DNA of 34,497 nt from an uncultured Olsenella sp. (GTDB lineage: Bacteria; Actinomycetota; Coriobacteriia; Coriobacteriales; Atopobiaceae): positions 1 through 34,497 of the forward strand of contig ONBR01000027.1 of NCBI GenBank assembly GCA_900316105.1. Reading direction: 5' to 3'. The translations under genes and the position numbers were made by a program. Of the stretch, positions 1-9,463 are shown one piece after another; within the stretch, counting starts at the first letter, position 1, and each line of letters starts with the position of its first letter. The notes under the pieces are model-generated. The model worked only from the letters and a program-made list of their open reading frames with translations. It was not told the origin of the DNA and ran no database searches.

Positions 1-194
1 AGGGCGACGCCGCCGATGAGGACGGCTGCGGAGAGGAAGGTCCGCATGATCTCGGGCGACTGGTCCTTGGGGATGAGGAAGAGGCCCACAACCGTCAGGA
101 CGACACCGGCCAGGCTGAGCGCCCAAGAGCCATGCGCGTTGTTCTTGACCTCGCGATAGTCGCGGTCGTCAGTGAACCTGCCATGTCGTGCCAT
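1..194 (-). CDS. partial small membrane protein, unrecognised
   Basis: The start of a minus-strand gene that runs off the left edge. ATG at 194 follows a good Shine-Dalgarno (GGGGAGGCAGAGG). The visible 64 residues begin MARHGRFTDDRDYREVKNN, a charged and probably cytoplasmic stretch. A hydrophobic span (SLAGVVLTVVGLFLIP), a short polar loop (KDQSPEIMR) and the start of a second hydrophobic span follow. I do not recognise the family. At least two transmembrane segments look likely. It lies upstream, in the minus direction, of nothing else visible, and the REP cluster at 261-332 separates it from the yolD-like gene. Confidence 0.6.
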   Translation of the reverse strand, partial: MARHGRFTDDRDYREVKNNAHGSWALSLAGVVLTVVGLFLIPKDQSPEIMRTFLSAAVLIGGVA

Positions 195-260
195 CCTCTG
201 CCTCCCCAGCTAAGAGATTCGCGTCGTGAAAGACCATTGTCCCACTTTTGCGGGCAATCA

Positions 261-332
261 CCAAAGTGTGACAATGGTGCCTGGCACCATTGTCACACTT
301 TGGGACAGTAGTGCCTGGCACCATTGTCACAG
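261..332. repeat. REP-like palindrome cluster, copy A
   Basis: One perfect palindrome, 261-303, with 21-bp arms around a single central T. Its core is GGTGCCTGGCACC inside TGTGACAAT...ATTGTCACA. A second, imperfect unit (303-332, GACAGTAGTGCC...TTGTCAC) is joined to it. The same sequence recurs at 2746-2813, 3672-3738, 19799-19886 and 22255-22352. The stop codon of the YolD-like gene (TGA, 327-329) lies inside this copy and is part of its TGTGAC arm. REP (repetitive extragenic palindrome) units of this kind are mobilised by RAYT proteins, and one is encoded at 2807-3565. Confidence 0.9.
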
Positions 333-764
333 GTAGTCCAGGGAGCCTAGGTCCCCGAAGCGGATGGTCGTCTTTTCCACGGTGATGGTTCCGTCGGGCA
401 CGGACACGCGCACCACCTGGCCCACCGTCAGCTCGTAGTGGTCCTCCACGTAGTGGCTGACCCGCACCATGTCGCCTGGCGAGAGGGCGCTCAGCTTGGC
501 CGAGATCTCCTCGCGCTGCTCCTGCGAGAGGTCGCGACGGCTGGTCACGTTTGCCAGGCGCTCTCGCTCGGCCAAGGCCTGGCGGAAGCCCTTCAGGGGC
601 TCGAAGGGAATGAAGATCTTTGCCCGCAGGCGCACGTCCATGCGGGGATGACGCAGGTAGAAGTCATCCTGGCTGGGGCGTCCGCGCCGACCGCCCGGTC
701 CCGGCATCCCGCCGGGCGGCTCCATCCCGCCAGGCGCCAACCCCCTGCCGTCACTCGTCGCCAC
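327..764 (-). CDS. YolD-like protein, partner of the Y-family polymerase
   Basis: Predicted 145 residues. I chose GTG at 764 because GGGAGGG lies 7 bases upstream and because it gives a 14-base overlap with the polymerase stop (751-753), typical of translational coupling. The first 45 residues are Gly/Pro/Arg-rich. From the RAKIFIPFEPLKGF motif onward the protein matches the YolD-like family: the KFxPFxxLxG-type motif, a helical charged middle, and an alternating hydrophobic C-terminal half ending IRFGDLGSLDYL. YolD-like proteins are commonly encoded with UvrX/UmuC-type polymerases, and their exact role is not settled. The stop codon comes from the adjoining REP palindrome. Family call is good; function is by context. 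Confidence 0.75.
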   Translation of the reverse strand: MATSDGRGLAPGGMEPPGGMPGPGGRRGRPSQDDFYLRHPRMDVRLRAKIFIPFEPLKGFRQALAERERLANVTSRRDLSQEQREEISAKLSALSPGDMVRVSHYVEDHYELTVGQVVRVSVPDGTITVEKTTIRFGDLGSLDYL

Positions 765-2139
765 TTCGATGCCCTCCCAGCTGCGCGTTCCTCTCCCTGG
801 CCGTCGCCTGGGGCAAGAGGTCCATGCCCTTGAGCAGGGCGTTCTTTCCAAACTTGCGCTTGATGTCGTTCACGGTCTGCTGGCGCCGGCGCTCGCGGTC
901 CAGTTTCTCCTGGTCGGCAAAGAGGTTCCCCTGCAGGCCGGCGGCGTTTTCGTCGCGCACGGCGCCAAGCCCCACGGAGAGCCGGTGGATGGGAATGCCC
1001 CGCTGGGCCACGCGGTGGTAGAGGGGAACCAGGGCGCCCCAGATCTCGGAGAGGGCACTCGTGGGCGATAGCAGGGTGGCCGAGCCGTTGTCCGCAAACT
1101 CTCCCCAGCGCACGTGGGCGGGATGGCCCCGGACCGCCTCGGTTCCAAAGCCCGCCTCGTCGAACATGGCCCGCTTCTGTTCGCGCGAGAGCTTGTAGCC
1201 CACCATCAGAAAGACGGACTGGCACACCTGTCCTCGCTCCACCAGCTCCTGGGCCAGGTTGTCGGCCATCTCCTTCGCTATGATGAGCCCGCCCTCGTAG
1301 TCCACGTCGCAGCCCAGGACCTGGCCGGAAGAGAGGCTCTTGTCCTGGGACCGGTAGGCCTTGATGTCGGCGATGGTCACGGGCTCGATTCCCCAGGCGT
1401 GGTCGATCAAAATCTCCGCGTCCACGCCAAAGACCCTGTAGAGGGGCTCCTTGGGCGCAGCCGCCAGCTGGCCCATGGTGTGGATGCCCATCTGGTCCAG
1501 GCGCCTGGCCGTGCCCGCGCCGACCCGCCAGAAATCGGTAATGGGCTGGTAGTTCCAGAGGGTGCGGCGGTAGGACTCCTCGTCCAGCTCGCCAAAGAAG
1601 TCCGGACTGTGCTTTGCGGTGATGTCCAGGGCGATCTTTGCCAGGTAGAGGTTGGTGCCCAGGCCACAGGTGGCGGGTATGCCCGTCGTGGCCGTGACGT
1701 CGCGGCGGATGCGCTCACCCAGCTCGTGGGCCGTGCAGCCATAGAGGTCCAGGTAGCCCGTGATGTCCAGGAAGGCCTCATCGATGGAGTAGACGTGGAT
1801 ATCCTGGGCGCTCACGTAGCGCAGGTAGACGGCATAGATGTCGGCCGACCGCTCGATGTAGAGCTTCATGCGGGGCGGGGCCATCACGTAGTCGATGCCC
1901 TTGGGGATCTCAAAGACGCGGCAGCGGTTGTGTACGCCCATGGCCTTGAGGGCGGGCGACACGGCCAGGCAGATTGTCTTTTCCGTGCGGGTGGGATCTG
2001 CCACGACCAGGCGGGTGGTCAGGGGGTCCAGGCCGCGCTCCACGCACTCCACGCTGGCATAGAAGCTCTTTAGGTCGATGACCAGGTAGGCCCGGCGGCG
2101 ATTCGATTGTGACTGGGCTGGGGCGCGCGAGCTGGGCAT
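751..2139 (-). CDS. Y-family DNA polymerase (UvrX/UmuC/DinB-like)
   Basis: 462-residue error-prone translesion polymerase. The palm motifs are intact: YLVIDLKSFYASVE (first catalytic Asp about residue 22) and YSIDEAFLDIT (Asp120-Glu121). The steric and finger region (EKTICLAVSPALKAMGV) and a helix-hairpin-helix thumb segment (FWRVGAGTARRLDQMGI) follow, then a little-finger domain. The long insertion MAPPRMKLYIERSADIYAVY is typical of the UvrX/YqjW group rather than DinB. ATG at 2139 lies 9 bases after the DJ-1 stop with no clear Shine-Dalgarno, so translation may be coupled to that gene. It is followed by the overlapping YolD-like gene. No LexA-box-like site was found directly upstream. Confidence 0.9.
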   Translation of the reverse strand: MPSSRAPAQSQSNRRRAYLVIDLKSFYASVECVERGLDPLTTRLVVADPTRTEKTICLAVSPALKAMGVHNRCRVFEIPKGIDYVMAPPRMKLYIERSADIYAVYLRYVSAQDIHVYSIDEAFLDITGYLDLYGCTAHELGERIRRDVTATTGIPATCGLGTNLYLAKIALDITAKHSPDFFGELDEESYRRTLWNYQPITDFWRVGAGTARRLDQMGIHTMGQLAAAPKEPLYRVFGVDAEILIDHAWGIEPVTIADIKAYRSQDKSLSSGQVLGCDVDYEGGLIIAKEMADNLAQELVERGQVCQSVFLMVGYKLSREQKRAMFDEAGFGTEAVRGHPAHVRWGEFADNGSATLLSPTSALSEIWGALVPLYHRVAQRGIPIHRLSVGLGAVRDENAAGLQGNLFADQEKLDRERRRQQTVNDIKRKFGKNALLKGMDLLPQATARERNAQLGGHRSGDE

Positions 2140-2148
2140 GCGGTCACG

Positions 2149-2730
2149 CTAGCGCATGTAGACGATCTTGTCCTTGAGCTGCTCGGTGGCTTTGTCGCCC
2201 AGGATGCGCTGGGTCAGGGTCAGGCCCAGCTCCACGCAGGTGCCCAGACCCTTGGAGGTGATGATGTTGCCGTCGACGACCACGGGATCGTTGAGGACGG
2301 TGGCGCCGTGCTCTGCCAGGACGGATTGGAAGTTGGGGTTGGACGTGGCCTTCTTTCCCTCCAGGAGGCCCAGCTCGGCCAGGATGGAGGGGGCAGCGCA
2401 GACGGCGGCGATGTCCTTGCCCGCCTGGGTCCAGGCGGTGACGGCGTCGGTCAGCTGCTCGCAGGCGCGGAGGTTCTTTGTCCCCGGCATGCCGCCCGGC
2501 AGGAAGAGGAGGTCGTAGTCGTCGAAGGAGAAGTCCTCGTCGGTCAGGGCGCGGTCACAGACCACGGTCACGTCGTGACTGGAGGTGACGGCGATGTTGC
2601 CCGTGATGGAGACCTTGTCCACGGGGATGCCCGAGCGGAAGAGCAGGTCACAGACGACCAGAGCCTCGCACTCCTCCAGACCCTCCGCAAAGAACGTTGC
2701 CACGCGCTTGTCAGTAGCTGCCTTGAACAT
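2149..2730 (-). CDS. DJ-1/PfpI family protein (ThiJ/YajL-like)
   Basis: 193 residues, the usual length for the family. ATG at 2730 has an AAGGAGGAAGTAC ribosome site. Longer reading frames would start inside the REP repeat. The flavodoxin-like fold is recognisable: N-terminal FFAEGLEECEAL with the conserved acidic residue (about Glu22), LLFLPGGMPG, and the nucleophile elbow DIAAVCAAPSIL with the reactive Cys at about 111. Members act as chaperones, deglycases or glyoxalases, and older annotations call them thiazole biosynthesis proteins; the substrate cannot be told from sequence. It lies directly upstream of the polymerase and may be cotranscribed. The REP at 2746 abuts its ribosome-binding site. 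Confidence 0.85.
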   Translation of the reverse strand: MFKAATDKRVATFFAEGLEECEALVVCDLLFRSGIPVDKVSITGNIAVTSSHDVTVVCDRALTDEDFSFDDYDLLFLPGGMPGTKNLRACEQLTDAVTAWTQAGKDIAAVCAAPSILAELGLLEGKKATSNPNFQSVLAEHGATVLNDPVVVDGNIITSKGLGTCVELGLTLTQRILGDKATEQLKDKIVYMR

Positions 2731-2745
2731 GTACTTCCTCCTTCG

Positions 2746-2813
2746 ATGTGACAATAGCGCCAGGCACTACTGTCCCAAAATGTGACAAAAGGGCCAGGCG
2801 CTTTTGTCACATT
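2746..2813. repeat. REP-like palindrome cluster, copy B
   Basis: Two units: an asymmetric one (TGTGACAATAGCGCCAGGC..., right half ending CTGTCCCA) and a near-perfect palindrome TGTGACAAAAGGGCC...CTTTTGTCACA. It lies between the RAYT gene and the DJ-1 gene. The RAYT stop codon (TGA, 2807-2809) is contributed by the terminal TGTGACA of this element. It is one side of a REP-RAYT-REP arrangement with copy C at 3672. Confidence 0.9.
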
Positions 2814-3565
2814 CTAGGGGATATGCGAGAGATGACGCCGCGACTCACACCAGTCATACGTTCTATCTGTCGAATCGAGAACCCACACCCGCGTAGCCGG
2901 GCAATGCCCTCGTCCCTCTGCCTGCGTCCGCACTCCGCGAGGCCACTAGGCTCTGCGCCATCCAACGCGAATCGTGCAAACTGCAAAAGCTCGCTCGTAG
3001 ATGCACCATTTCCAAGCATCGCTACGGAGCCCGTGGGAAGATCCTCTCGCCTCGTCTGCGTGAACTCGCGAAAGTCCTCTGCCCCGTCGAACATCCCACG
3101 AACAAGGCTCACGTCGCATATCTGGGGCTCGTCCACGTACTCCCGATAGCTGCTCCACGCCCAGCTGTCGAAGGTCGCCAAACCGGCAGTCTCGGGATTC
3201 ATGTGAATGTAGCGTACCGTTGCGAGGAGCTGCCCCTCGTCCTTTATCGGCTCGCTGAAATACCTTCCCTGGAATAGGTGGCCAACGCGACCGTATCGAT
3301 CGTTGAACCAGTTCGCATACATTGTCTCGGCACGGTGCATTGCCGCGGCAACTCGCTCCAGGGGCATCTCCAGCAGGATGTGCACGTGGTTGTCCATAAG
3401 ACACCAGGCAATGATATGGCCGTCTTCCTGGCGGACGCTGCTGGACAAGGTGGCAACGAACCTCTGGCGGTCCGTGTCGTCCTCGACGATCAGCTGGTGG
3501 CCGACGCCACGGATAACGACATGGTATAGGTCGAACTCGCTTGGCACTCGAACGTGTGCTGTCAT
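2807..3565 (-). CDS. REP-associated tyrosine transposase (RAYT, Y1/HUH family)
   Basis: 252-residue single-strand nuclease of the TnpA-REP type. ATG at 3565 follows GGGAGGTGCCACC. Visible motifs: the HUH metal-binding triad as DNHVHILLE (His60 and His62), RYGRVGHLFQGRYFSEPI, and RYIHMNP with the probable catalytic Tyr at about 119. The last 30 residues (SIRQIERMTGVSRGVISRI) form a helix-turn-helix, present in some RAYT groups. RAYTs cut and join REP palindromes and are generally single-copy domesticated genes. Here the gene is flanked by REP copies B and C, and further copies occur across the window. Upstream and downstream genes are on the same strand. Family assignment is strong; activity is inferred. 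Confidence 0.93.
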   Translation of the reverse strand: MTAHVRVPSEFDLYHVVIRGVGHQLIVEDDTDRQRFVATLSSSVRQEDGHIIAWCLMDNHVHILLEMPLERVAAAMHRAETMYANWFNDRYGRVGHLFQGRYFSEPIKDEGQLLATVRYIHMNPETAGLATFDSWAWSSYREYVDEPQICDVSLVRGMFDGAEDFREFTQTRREDLPTGSVAMLGNGASTSELLQFARFALDGAEPSGLAECGRRQRDEGIARLRGCGFSIRQIERMTGVSRGVISRISPRM

Positions 3566-3671
3566 GGTGGCACCTCCCGTGACGCTAGGGTCCCACCTTT
3601 TCATGCGAATGAACCTGTTGTAATTATGCCAATCGCTAAGCGTTGCCTGAAAACTGGCAGCTACCTGCAGG

Positions 3672-3738
3672 AATGTGACAATAGTGCCTGGCACCATTGT
3701 CACATTTTGGGACAGTAGTGCCTGGCACCATTGTCACA
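3672..3738. repeat. REP-like palindrome cluster, copy C
   Basis: Two joined units of the same family as copy A and nearly identical in sequence: AATGTGACAATAGTGCC.. paired with ..ATTGTCACATT, a TTGGGACAGTAGTGCC spacer, then GGCACCATTGTCACAT. It starts at the base following the stop codon of the ABC transporter gene (TGA, 3739-3741 on the minus strand) and precedes the RAYT start by about 107 bases. Confidence 0.9.
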
Positions 3739-6700
3739 TCACTCGCTGCGGAGGGCCTCCACCGGGTCGCGACGGGCGGCGATGCTGGACGGGATGATGC
3801 CCGCAACCAGGGTCAGCGCCACGCTGATGGCAATGAGGACCAGGGCGTTCTCCGGCGAGAGAGCCATGATGTCTGCCACATGTCGCCAGTCGTAGACGTA
3901 GGCGTTCACCGGCGCCTCGACGATGAGGACGGCCAGGATGGCAAAGACACCCGAGACCAGGCCCTCGATGATCGTCTCGGCATTGAAGATGTTGGCCACG
4001 TTGAGCTTGGAGGCACCCATGGCGCGCAGGATGCCAATCTCCTTCTTTCGCTCCAGGACGCTGATGTAGGTGATGATGGCAATCATGATCGAGCTCACCA
4101 CCAGGGAGATGGACACGAAGGCTATGAGCACCATGGAGATGGTGTTGACGATATCGGTCACGCTGGTGAGGAGGGTGCCCACCATATCGGTGTAGCCGAT
4201 GGTCTTGTCGTCCTGACCGGCGTCCTTCATCTGCTGGTTGTAGTCGTCGATGATGTCCAGGACGGCCTCCTTGTCATCAAAGCTCTTTGGGTAGAGGTCG
4301 ATCTCGCTGGGGTCGGAGGCGTTTGCGTAGCCGAGTTTCTTGAGGTTGTTGTCGTAGGTGAGCTGGCTGGCGTTGGCGTAGCTGGTCAGGATGGAGGTCA
4401 GGTCGTCCTGGGTCAGGTTGAAGCGGATGGAGTTCTGGAAGGCCGACGCATCCACGGAGAAGGAAGACTGCAGGGCAGATGAGAGCTTGCCCATCTGACC
4501 TGCCATCTGTGCCTGCACGGCGTTGCCCAGCTGGGCGCCGGCGCGCCTCATGGCCTCCTGAATCTGCTTGGCCATTTCGTCGCTGACTTCCTTGGTGAGC
4601 TGACCGGACGCGGCGCTCAGCCTTGCGTCGATGTTCATCTCGTCAAGGCTCTCCTTCATGGCGGTCTGAACGATCTCCTGCAGCTGCTTCTGGCTGACCT
4701 GCGTGTTGGCGTCCAGCTGCTCCGCCGCCTTCTTTCCCTCGGGGGTCTTCCTGAATCTGTCGAAGTCCGAGGCACCCACATCGGTAAGGTCAACGCCGCT
4801 ATCCTTCTTCATGGCCCAGGCAAAGAAGGCCTTTGAGTAAGCACCGCTTGCGGCATTTACCTCGGTCTTGTCAAAGGACTTGTCGTCATCCAGCTTTGTC
4901 GTCACCTTTGCCATGACCTTGTCGCTGAGCTCCTGCGAGGTCTTCTCGTCGAAGACCTGGTTCAGGATCTCAGGCGCCTTCTGGGCGATCAGCTTCTGCG
5001 CTGCATCGCCGTCGATGCCCTTCATGGCAGACGAGAAGTCCACGCCGGACAGGTCGAAGTCACTCCCCGACCCCGCCATGGCGCTCTGCAGCTTGCTCGT
5101 ATCAAACTTGAACGCGTTCTTGAGCCCCTGCTCGTCCACCGAAAAGATCGAGTTCATGTCAAAGGCCGAGACTCCGGACTGGAGCTCCTCGAAGGTCTTT
5201 CCCGTAAAGACGTCCACGTCCGGATTTGCCAGCTGCTCCTGGACGATGGCGGAGGTGGACGCTTCGTCCATGAGCTTCTGGGTCAAGGCGTGCGTGTAGG
5301 CGATGCCCTCGCTCAGCGAAGCCGTCTGCGTGCTGGCGTTGGGCCTGACGACACCCACGACCCTGAGGGTCATGCCCTTGTCCACCGCCTGCCTCATGTA
5401 GGCCTCGTCGTCGCTCATGTCCGTCCAGGTGCCCGTGGAGGCGTTGCGCTGGTAGAGGCTTGAGGCGTCCACCACCTTGAAGGTGAGGCCTAGGGCGTCG
5501 TCGTAGCTGAGATTGGCCTTTGTGTCGGGGACCTCCACCTTCTTGTCCGTCTCGCTCACGGAGTCCACGATGTCCTTGAGCTCCTGGGGATCCAGGACGC
5601 CCAGACAGTAGAGGGTGTAGTCCGAGACCGTGCCGTTGTCGCCCAGGACGAGGACCGCCTCGTCGGCGGCGTGCGGCCAGGAGCCCGCCACCACGTCGTA
5701 CTGGGAGTCCAGGAGCTCCTGGTCGTCCAGCATCTCGGAGAAGCCCGAGCTGGACCCGGAGCCCGAGAAGCCCATGCTTGCGCCAGCCATCTGCATGCTG
5801 GTCTTGTCCGAGGCAAAGGGCGAGCCCAGCTTGGTCACGCCCTGGCTGGTGTCGGTGGCGTAGATCTGGGGAGTGATCCCGTAGCGGTAGGTGATGGTGG
5901 ACACGTGGTCGTCCACATCGCTCTGGCCGCTCTCCAGGAAGGTCTTGAAGGAGGAGAGGTCATTGGACTTCACCTGGGCAAACATGTCCGCGACCATGGT
6001 TGACTCGGGGATGAGGTCCGTGCCCTGGACGGCGGAGGGATCCGCAGCCGCAGCGGTCGTGTCCGCCCAGCCCTGGCCCCCGTCAGAGCCCTCCGTCTCC
6101 CCCGTCCCCTCGTCCGCGGAAGCGGCATTCATCATGCCGGCGAAGTCCGCCGAACTCCGGGTGATCTGCAGGGGGTAGCTGGACAGGGCGTCTTCCTCGG
6201 TCTTTGCGATGTAGTTGTTCACGCCGTTGGAGAGGGCCAGGATGGCGGCAATGCCGATGATGCCAATGGAGCCGGCAAAGGCCGTCAGGATGGTTCGGCC
6301 CTTCTTTGACCAGAGGTTGTTCGCCGACAGGGAAAGCGCCGTGAGGAAGCCCATGGAGGCATGCTTCTTTCCCTTTGCCTTCGACTCCCGCCACTTGCGA
6401 GGCAGCCCCCCAAGTTGCATGTCGGCCTGGGCCTGCTCGGCAGGGGTGAGCGGGTTCGTGTCGCCCTCGATGGAACCGTCCCTCAGGCGCACGATGCGGG
6501 TGGCGTACTGCTCGGCCAGCTCGGGGTTGTGGGTGACCATGACCACCAGGCGGTCCTCGGCCACGCGCTTCAGGATGTCCATGACCTGGATGCCCGTCTG
6601 GGTGTCCAGGGCGCCCGTGGGCTCGTCAGCAAGGACGATGTCAGGGTCGTTCACCAGGGCGCGAGCGATGGCCACGCGCTGCATCTGGCCACCTGAAAGC

Positions 6701-7122
6701 TGGTTGGGCCTCTTGTGCACATGGTCCTTGAGCCCTACCTCCTCCAGGGCAGCAAGGGCTCGGCGCTTGCGCTCGGCCCGCCCCACGCCCGAGAGGGTCA
6801 GAGCCAGCTCGACGTTGGAGAGGACGGACTGGTGGGGAATCAGGTTGTAGCTCTGAAAGATGAAGCCGACGCGGTGGTTGCGATAGGTATCCCAATCCTT
6901 GGACTTGTAATCCTTGGTCGAGACGCCGTTGATCACGATGTCACCGGAGTCGGCCCTGTCCAGGCCTCCCAGGATGTTGAGCATGGTGGTCTTTCCGGAG
7001 CCAGAGGGACCCAGGACGGCCACGAACTCGTTGTCGCGGAAGCTAACCGAGACCGCATCGAGGGCCACCTGGGTGAAGGTGTCCGTCTTGTATGACTTCG
7101 AGACCTCTCGTAGTTGAAGCAT
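3739..7122 (-). CDS. fused ABC transporter ATPase/permease (MacB/FtsX type)
   Basis: 1127 residues. Residues 1-230 are a MacB/LolD-type ATPase: Walker [10 protein letters not shown] (38-46), Q-loop, signature LSGGQ (142-146), Walker B DIVLADE (161-167) and H-loop His198. A basic linker leads to a first membrane segment (about 276-298). About 680 extracellular residues follow, rich in Gln, Ser and Asp with helical coiled-coil stretches. The last 150 residues hold three membrane segments with the FtsX motifs [15 protein letters not shown] and a C-terminal [11 protein letters not shown]. Such mechanotransmission exporters handle peptides, lipoproteins or envelope stress signals rather than pumping through a channel. 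ATG at 7122 has a modest GGGGAT site. It is divergent from the acyltransferase. Substrate unknown. Confidence 0.9.
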   Translation of the reverse strand: MLQLREVSKSYKTDTFTQVALDAVSVSFRDNEFVAVLGPSGSGKTTMLNILGGLDRADSGDIVINGVSTKDYKSKDWDTYRNHRVGFIFQSYNLIPHQSVLSNVELALTLSGVGRAERKRRALAALEEVGLKDHVHKRPNQLSGGQMQRVAIARALVNDPDIVLADEPTGALDTQTGIQVMDILKRVAEDRLVVMVTHNPELAEQYATRIVRLRDGSIEGDTNPLTPAEQAQADMQLGGLPRKWRESKAKGKKHASMGFLTALSLSANNLWSKKGRTILTAFAGSIGIIGIAAILALSNGVNNYIAKTEEDALSSYPLQITRSSADFAGMMNAASADEGTGETEGSDGGQGWADTTAAAADPSAVQGTDLIPESTMVADMFAQVKSNDLSSFKTFLESGQSDVDDHVSTITYRYGITPQIYATDTSQGVTKLGSPFASDKTSMQMAGASMGFSGSGSSSGFSEMLDDQELLDSQYDVVAGSWPHAADEAVLVLGDNGTVSDYTLYCLGVLDPQELKDIVDSVSETDKKVEVPDTKANLSYDDALGLTFKVVDASSLYQRNASTGTWTDMSDDEAYMRQAVDKGMTLRVVGVVRPNASTQTASLSEGIAYTHALTQKLMDEASTSAIVQEQLANPDVDVFTGKTFEELQSGVSAFDMNSIFSVDEQGLKNAFKFDTSKLQSAMAGSGSDFDLSGVDFSSAMKGIDGDAAQKLIAQKAPEILNQVFDEKTSQELSDKVMAKVTTKLDDDKSFDKTEVNAASGAYSKAFFAWAMKKDSGVDLTDVGASDFDRFRKTPEGKKAAEQLDANTQVSQKQLQEIVQTAMKESLDEMNIDARLSAASGQLTKEVSDEMAKQIQEAMRRAGAQLGNAVQAQMAGQMGKLSSALQSSFSVDASAFQNSIRFNLTQDDLTSILTSYANASQLTYDNNLKKLGYANASDPSEIDLYPKSFDDKEAVLDIIDDYNQQMKDAGQDDKTIGYTDMVGTLLTSVTDIVNTISMVLIAFVSISLVVSSIMIAIITYISVLERKKEIGILRAMGASKLNVANIFNAETIIEGLVSGVFAILAVLIVEAPVNAYVYDWRHVADIMALSPENALVLIAISVALTLVAGIIPSSIAARRDPVEALRSE

Positions 7123-7268
7123 AAAACAATCCCCATCTATCAACGTCGCACATACGCGCGCGTGACATAATAATGAGCGGAAATTCAGCTGGGACCTAGG
7201 TAGGCCACTCACTCCATTCGTTTGATATGACTACCTTACCCAATGTGTCAAACGACAGGATTCATCGC

Positions 7269-9455
7269 ATGCAACCCACCCATAATGATACGAAACGACA
7301 GCACATCCTCACACTTGACGGTCTTCGTGCCCTTGCCATCCTGGCCATCGTCCTCTATCACCTCAAGGCTCCCTGGCTGCCCAGCGGCAACCTGGGCGTC
7401 ATCATCTTCCTGGTGCTTTCGGGCTACCTCTTTGCCAGCTCCTGCGAAGGTCGGCTAAAGGACGCCAGCCCGAAGGACCTGCCACGCACCTGGTGGCACA
7501 GGGTCAAGCGCGTCTGGCCTCCCATGGCCCTGATGATCGTGGTCACGACCCTTCTCTGTCTGGTCTTCAACCACGTCCTCCTGACCAAGCTCAAGCCCGA
7601 CTTCATCCCCTCTCTGCTCCTGGTCAGCAACCTCGCCTCCATCGTGCGCGGCGAGTCCTACTTTGCCCAGATCGGCGGCCCCTCGCCCTTTACCCACCTT
7701 TGGTATCTGGGCCTGGACATGCAGTTCGTGATCGTCTGGTCCGCCCTCGCCTTCCTTCTGGGAAAGCGCCTTCCCCAGAAGGCGAAGCTTCCCGCCACCC
7801 TGGCCCTGGCCGCTGCCTCCGCCATCGAGATGGCCCTGCTCTTCCAGCCGGAGGCGGACCCCACCCGCGTCTACTACGGCCTGGACACCAGGCTCTTTGC
7901 ACCCCTGGCCGGCGCTGTCCTGGCACTCGCCTGGCCGCTCAAGAAGGTCCACCCCCCGCTGGGCAAGCTGCGCGGGCTGGAGGGAAAGAAGCTCGACCTC
8001 GCCGGCTACGTGGCGGCGGCAGTCCTCCTGCTGATGATGATCGTCGTCCCCGATACCTCCCCCTTCAACTACCGTGGCGGCATGGCCCTTGGCGCGGTCC
8101 TCTCCGCAGTCCTCATCGCCTCGCTCCTTCAGCGCGGTGCCGCAAAGCGCGGGAACAAGCTGGCCGCAGTCCTGTCCTCGGGTCCCATGCAGTGGCTGGG
8201 CTCCCGGTCCTTCTCGCTCTACCTCTGGCACTTCCCCGTAATCCAGCTCCTGGACGCCACGAGTTCCTTCTACATGAGCGTCCTTGCCGTGGCGATCTCG
8301 GTCGGCCTGGCCGAGCTCAGTTGCCGCTTCGTCGAGAATGGCAAGCTTCCCCATGCCATCGCCGGCTCCTTCCAGTCGCTGAAGACCCTGACGGGACAGG
8401 GAGAGGCCGACTCCGCGGACGGGGCAGCCGCTGACTCCGCCGATGCGGACAGGGCCGCCCACGCCAAGGCAGGCACCGCCGTGAAGGCCGATGCCGGCCG
8501 CCCCGCCCACGCCGCCCGCCACAGCCGTGGCACGCGTCGTGGCGACGCTCCCCAGCGTCAGGCCCACGTCAAGCTGCCCCAGGCAAAGAAGCCCGCAAAG
8601 ACCCGCAAGGCAGCTAATCCGCTGGCGCCTGCCTTCCTGACCGTCTGCGCCTTCGTCGTCTGCTTCCTGGCCATAGCCCTTGTCCCCGACGAGAGCCTGG
8701 TCCCCCAGGACGCCATCGTCAACACCGGCACTGGTGCTGGCGAGGCCATGCAGGTCGACAAGCAGGCTGACAATTCCCACACCGGCCAGATCGTCCTCGA
8801 CGCATCCGGCAATCCCGTCAGCAGCCAGCAGGACGGCAGCGTTCCCCAGGGAAAGATCGTCCTCACCGCTCCCGCCTCCGAGGTCAACTCCGGCGTGCGC
8901 GACCCCGTGATGATCGGCGACTCCGTCCCCGGCGACGCACAGACCCAGTTCAGCGAGTACTTCCCCAACGGGCTCCTGGACAGCTACGTAGGCCGCACCC
9001 CTGCCCAGATGAACAAGGTCCTCAAGGGCTACCTGGACCAGGGCGTCGTGGGCAACGTGGTGATCTTGGAGGCATTCGCGAACAACAACATCTCGGACAC
9101 CGACCTGGACGCCATGATCGAGTCCTGCGGAGACCGCAGCGTCTTTCTGGTCACCTGCCACTCCGACGGCTCCACCTACACCAACCAGTTCAATGACGCC
9201 ATCAAGCGCGCGGCAGACCGTCACGACAACGTGAAGGTCATCGACTGGTACGAGTATTCAAAGGACAACATGTCCAAGTGGATATACGACGACGGCATCC
9301 ACCTGCGCGAAGAGGGCAAGGAGCCCTATATCCAACTGATCGCCAACACCGTGGCCGAGGACTTCGCCAAGAAGGGCGGCACCGTGTCCCAAGGTGCACA
9401 GCAGGGCGACGACAACGCAGCAAACGCAAACGACCAGTCGGCCAATTCCAACTAG
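7269..9455 (+). CDS. acyltransferase-3 / SGNH fusion, OatA-like O-acetyltransferase
   Basis: 728 residues from ATG 7269, which has AGGA 7 bases upstream. An in-frame ATG at 7227 has no ribosome site but cannot be excluded. The N-terminal half is a ten-helix acyltransferase-3 domain (LTLDGLRALAILAIVLYH with its conserved His; SFSLYLWHFPVIQLLD). A basic Ala/Lys/His-rich linker, one last membrane segment (AFLTVCAFVVCFLAIALV) and an external SGNH domain follow. The SGNH domain has GDSV for the nucleophile Ser and DDGIHLREEG for the Asp-x-x-His pair. This architecture is that of OatA, which O-acetylates cell-wall sugars and gives lysozyme resistance. The acceptor here is not known. Its stop abuts the ribosome site of the next gene. 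Confidence 0.88.
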   Translation: MQPTHNDTKRQHILTLDGLRALAILAIVLYHLKAPWLPSGNLGVIIFLVLSGYLFASSCEGRLKDASPKDLPRTWWHRVKRVWPPMALMIVVTTLLCLVFNHVLLTKLKPDFIPSLLLVSNLASIVRGESYFAQIGGPSPFTHLWYLGLDMQFVIVWSALAFLLGKRLPQKAKLPATLALAAASAIEMALLFQPEADPTRVYYGLDTRLFAPLAGAVLALAWPLKKVHPPLGKLRGLEGKKLDLAGYVAAAVLLLMMIVVPDTSPFNYRGGMALGAVLSAVLIASLLQRGAAKRGNKLAAVLSSGPMQWLGSRSFSLYLWHFPVIQLLDATSSFYMSVLAVAISVGLAELSCRFVENGKLPHAIAGSFQSLKTLTGQGEADSADGAAADSADADRAAHAKAGTAVKADAGRPAHAARHSRGTRRGDAPQRQAHVKLPQAKKPAKTRKAANPLAPAFLTVCAFVVCFLAIALVPDESLVPQDAIVNTGTGAGEAMQVDKQADNSHTGQIVLDASGNPVSSQQDGSVPQGKIVLTAPASEVNSGVRDPVMIGDSVPGDAQTQFSEYFPNGLLDSYVGRTPAQMNKVLKGYLDQGVVGNVVILEAFANNNISDTDLDAMIESCGDRSVFLVTCHSDGSTYTNQFNDAIKRAADRHDNVKVIDWYEYSKDNMSKWIYDDGIHLREEGKEPYIQLIANTVAEDFAKKGGTVSQGAQQGDDNAANANDQSANSN

Positions 9456-9463
9456 GAGCCAAT

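Noticed and set aside
1114..2073. 319-codon plus-strand frame opposite the Y-family polymerase
   Set aside because: No ribosome site, composition typical of antisense frames; the polymerase motifs are unambiguous.
7455..9224. Long minus-strand open frame (589 codons) opposite the acyltransferase
   Set aside because: Mirror of codon bias; Gly/Val/Asp-rich with no family, while the plus-strand frame has clear domains.
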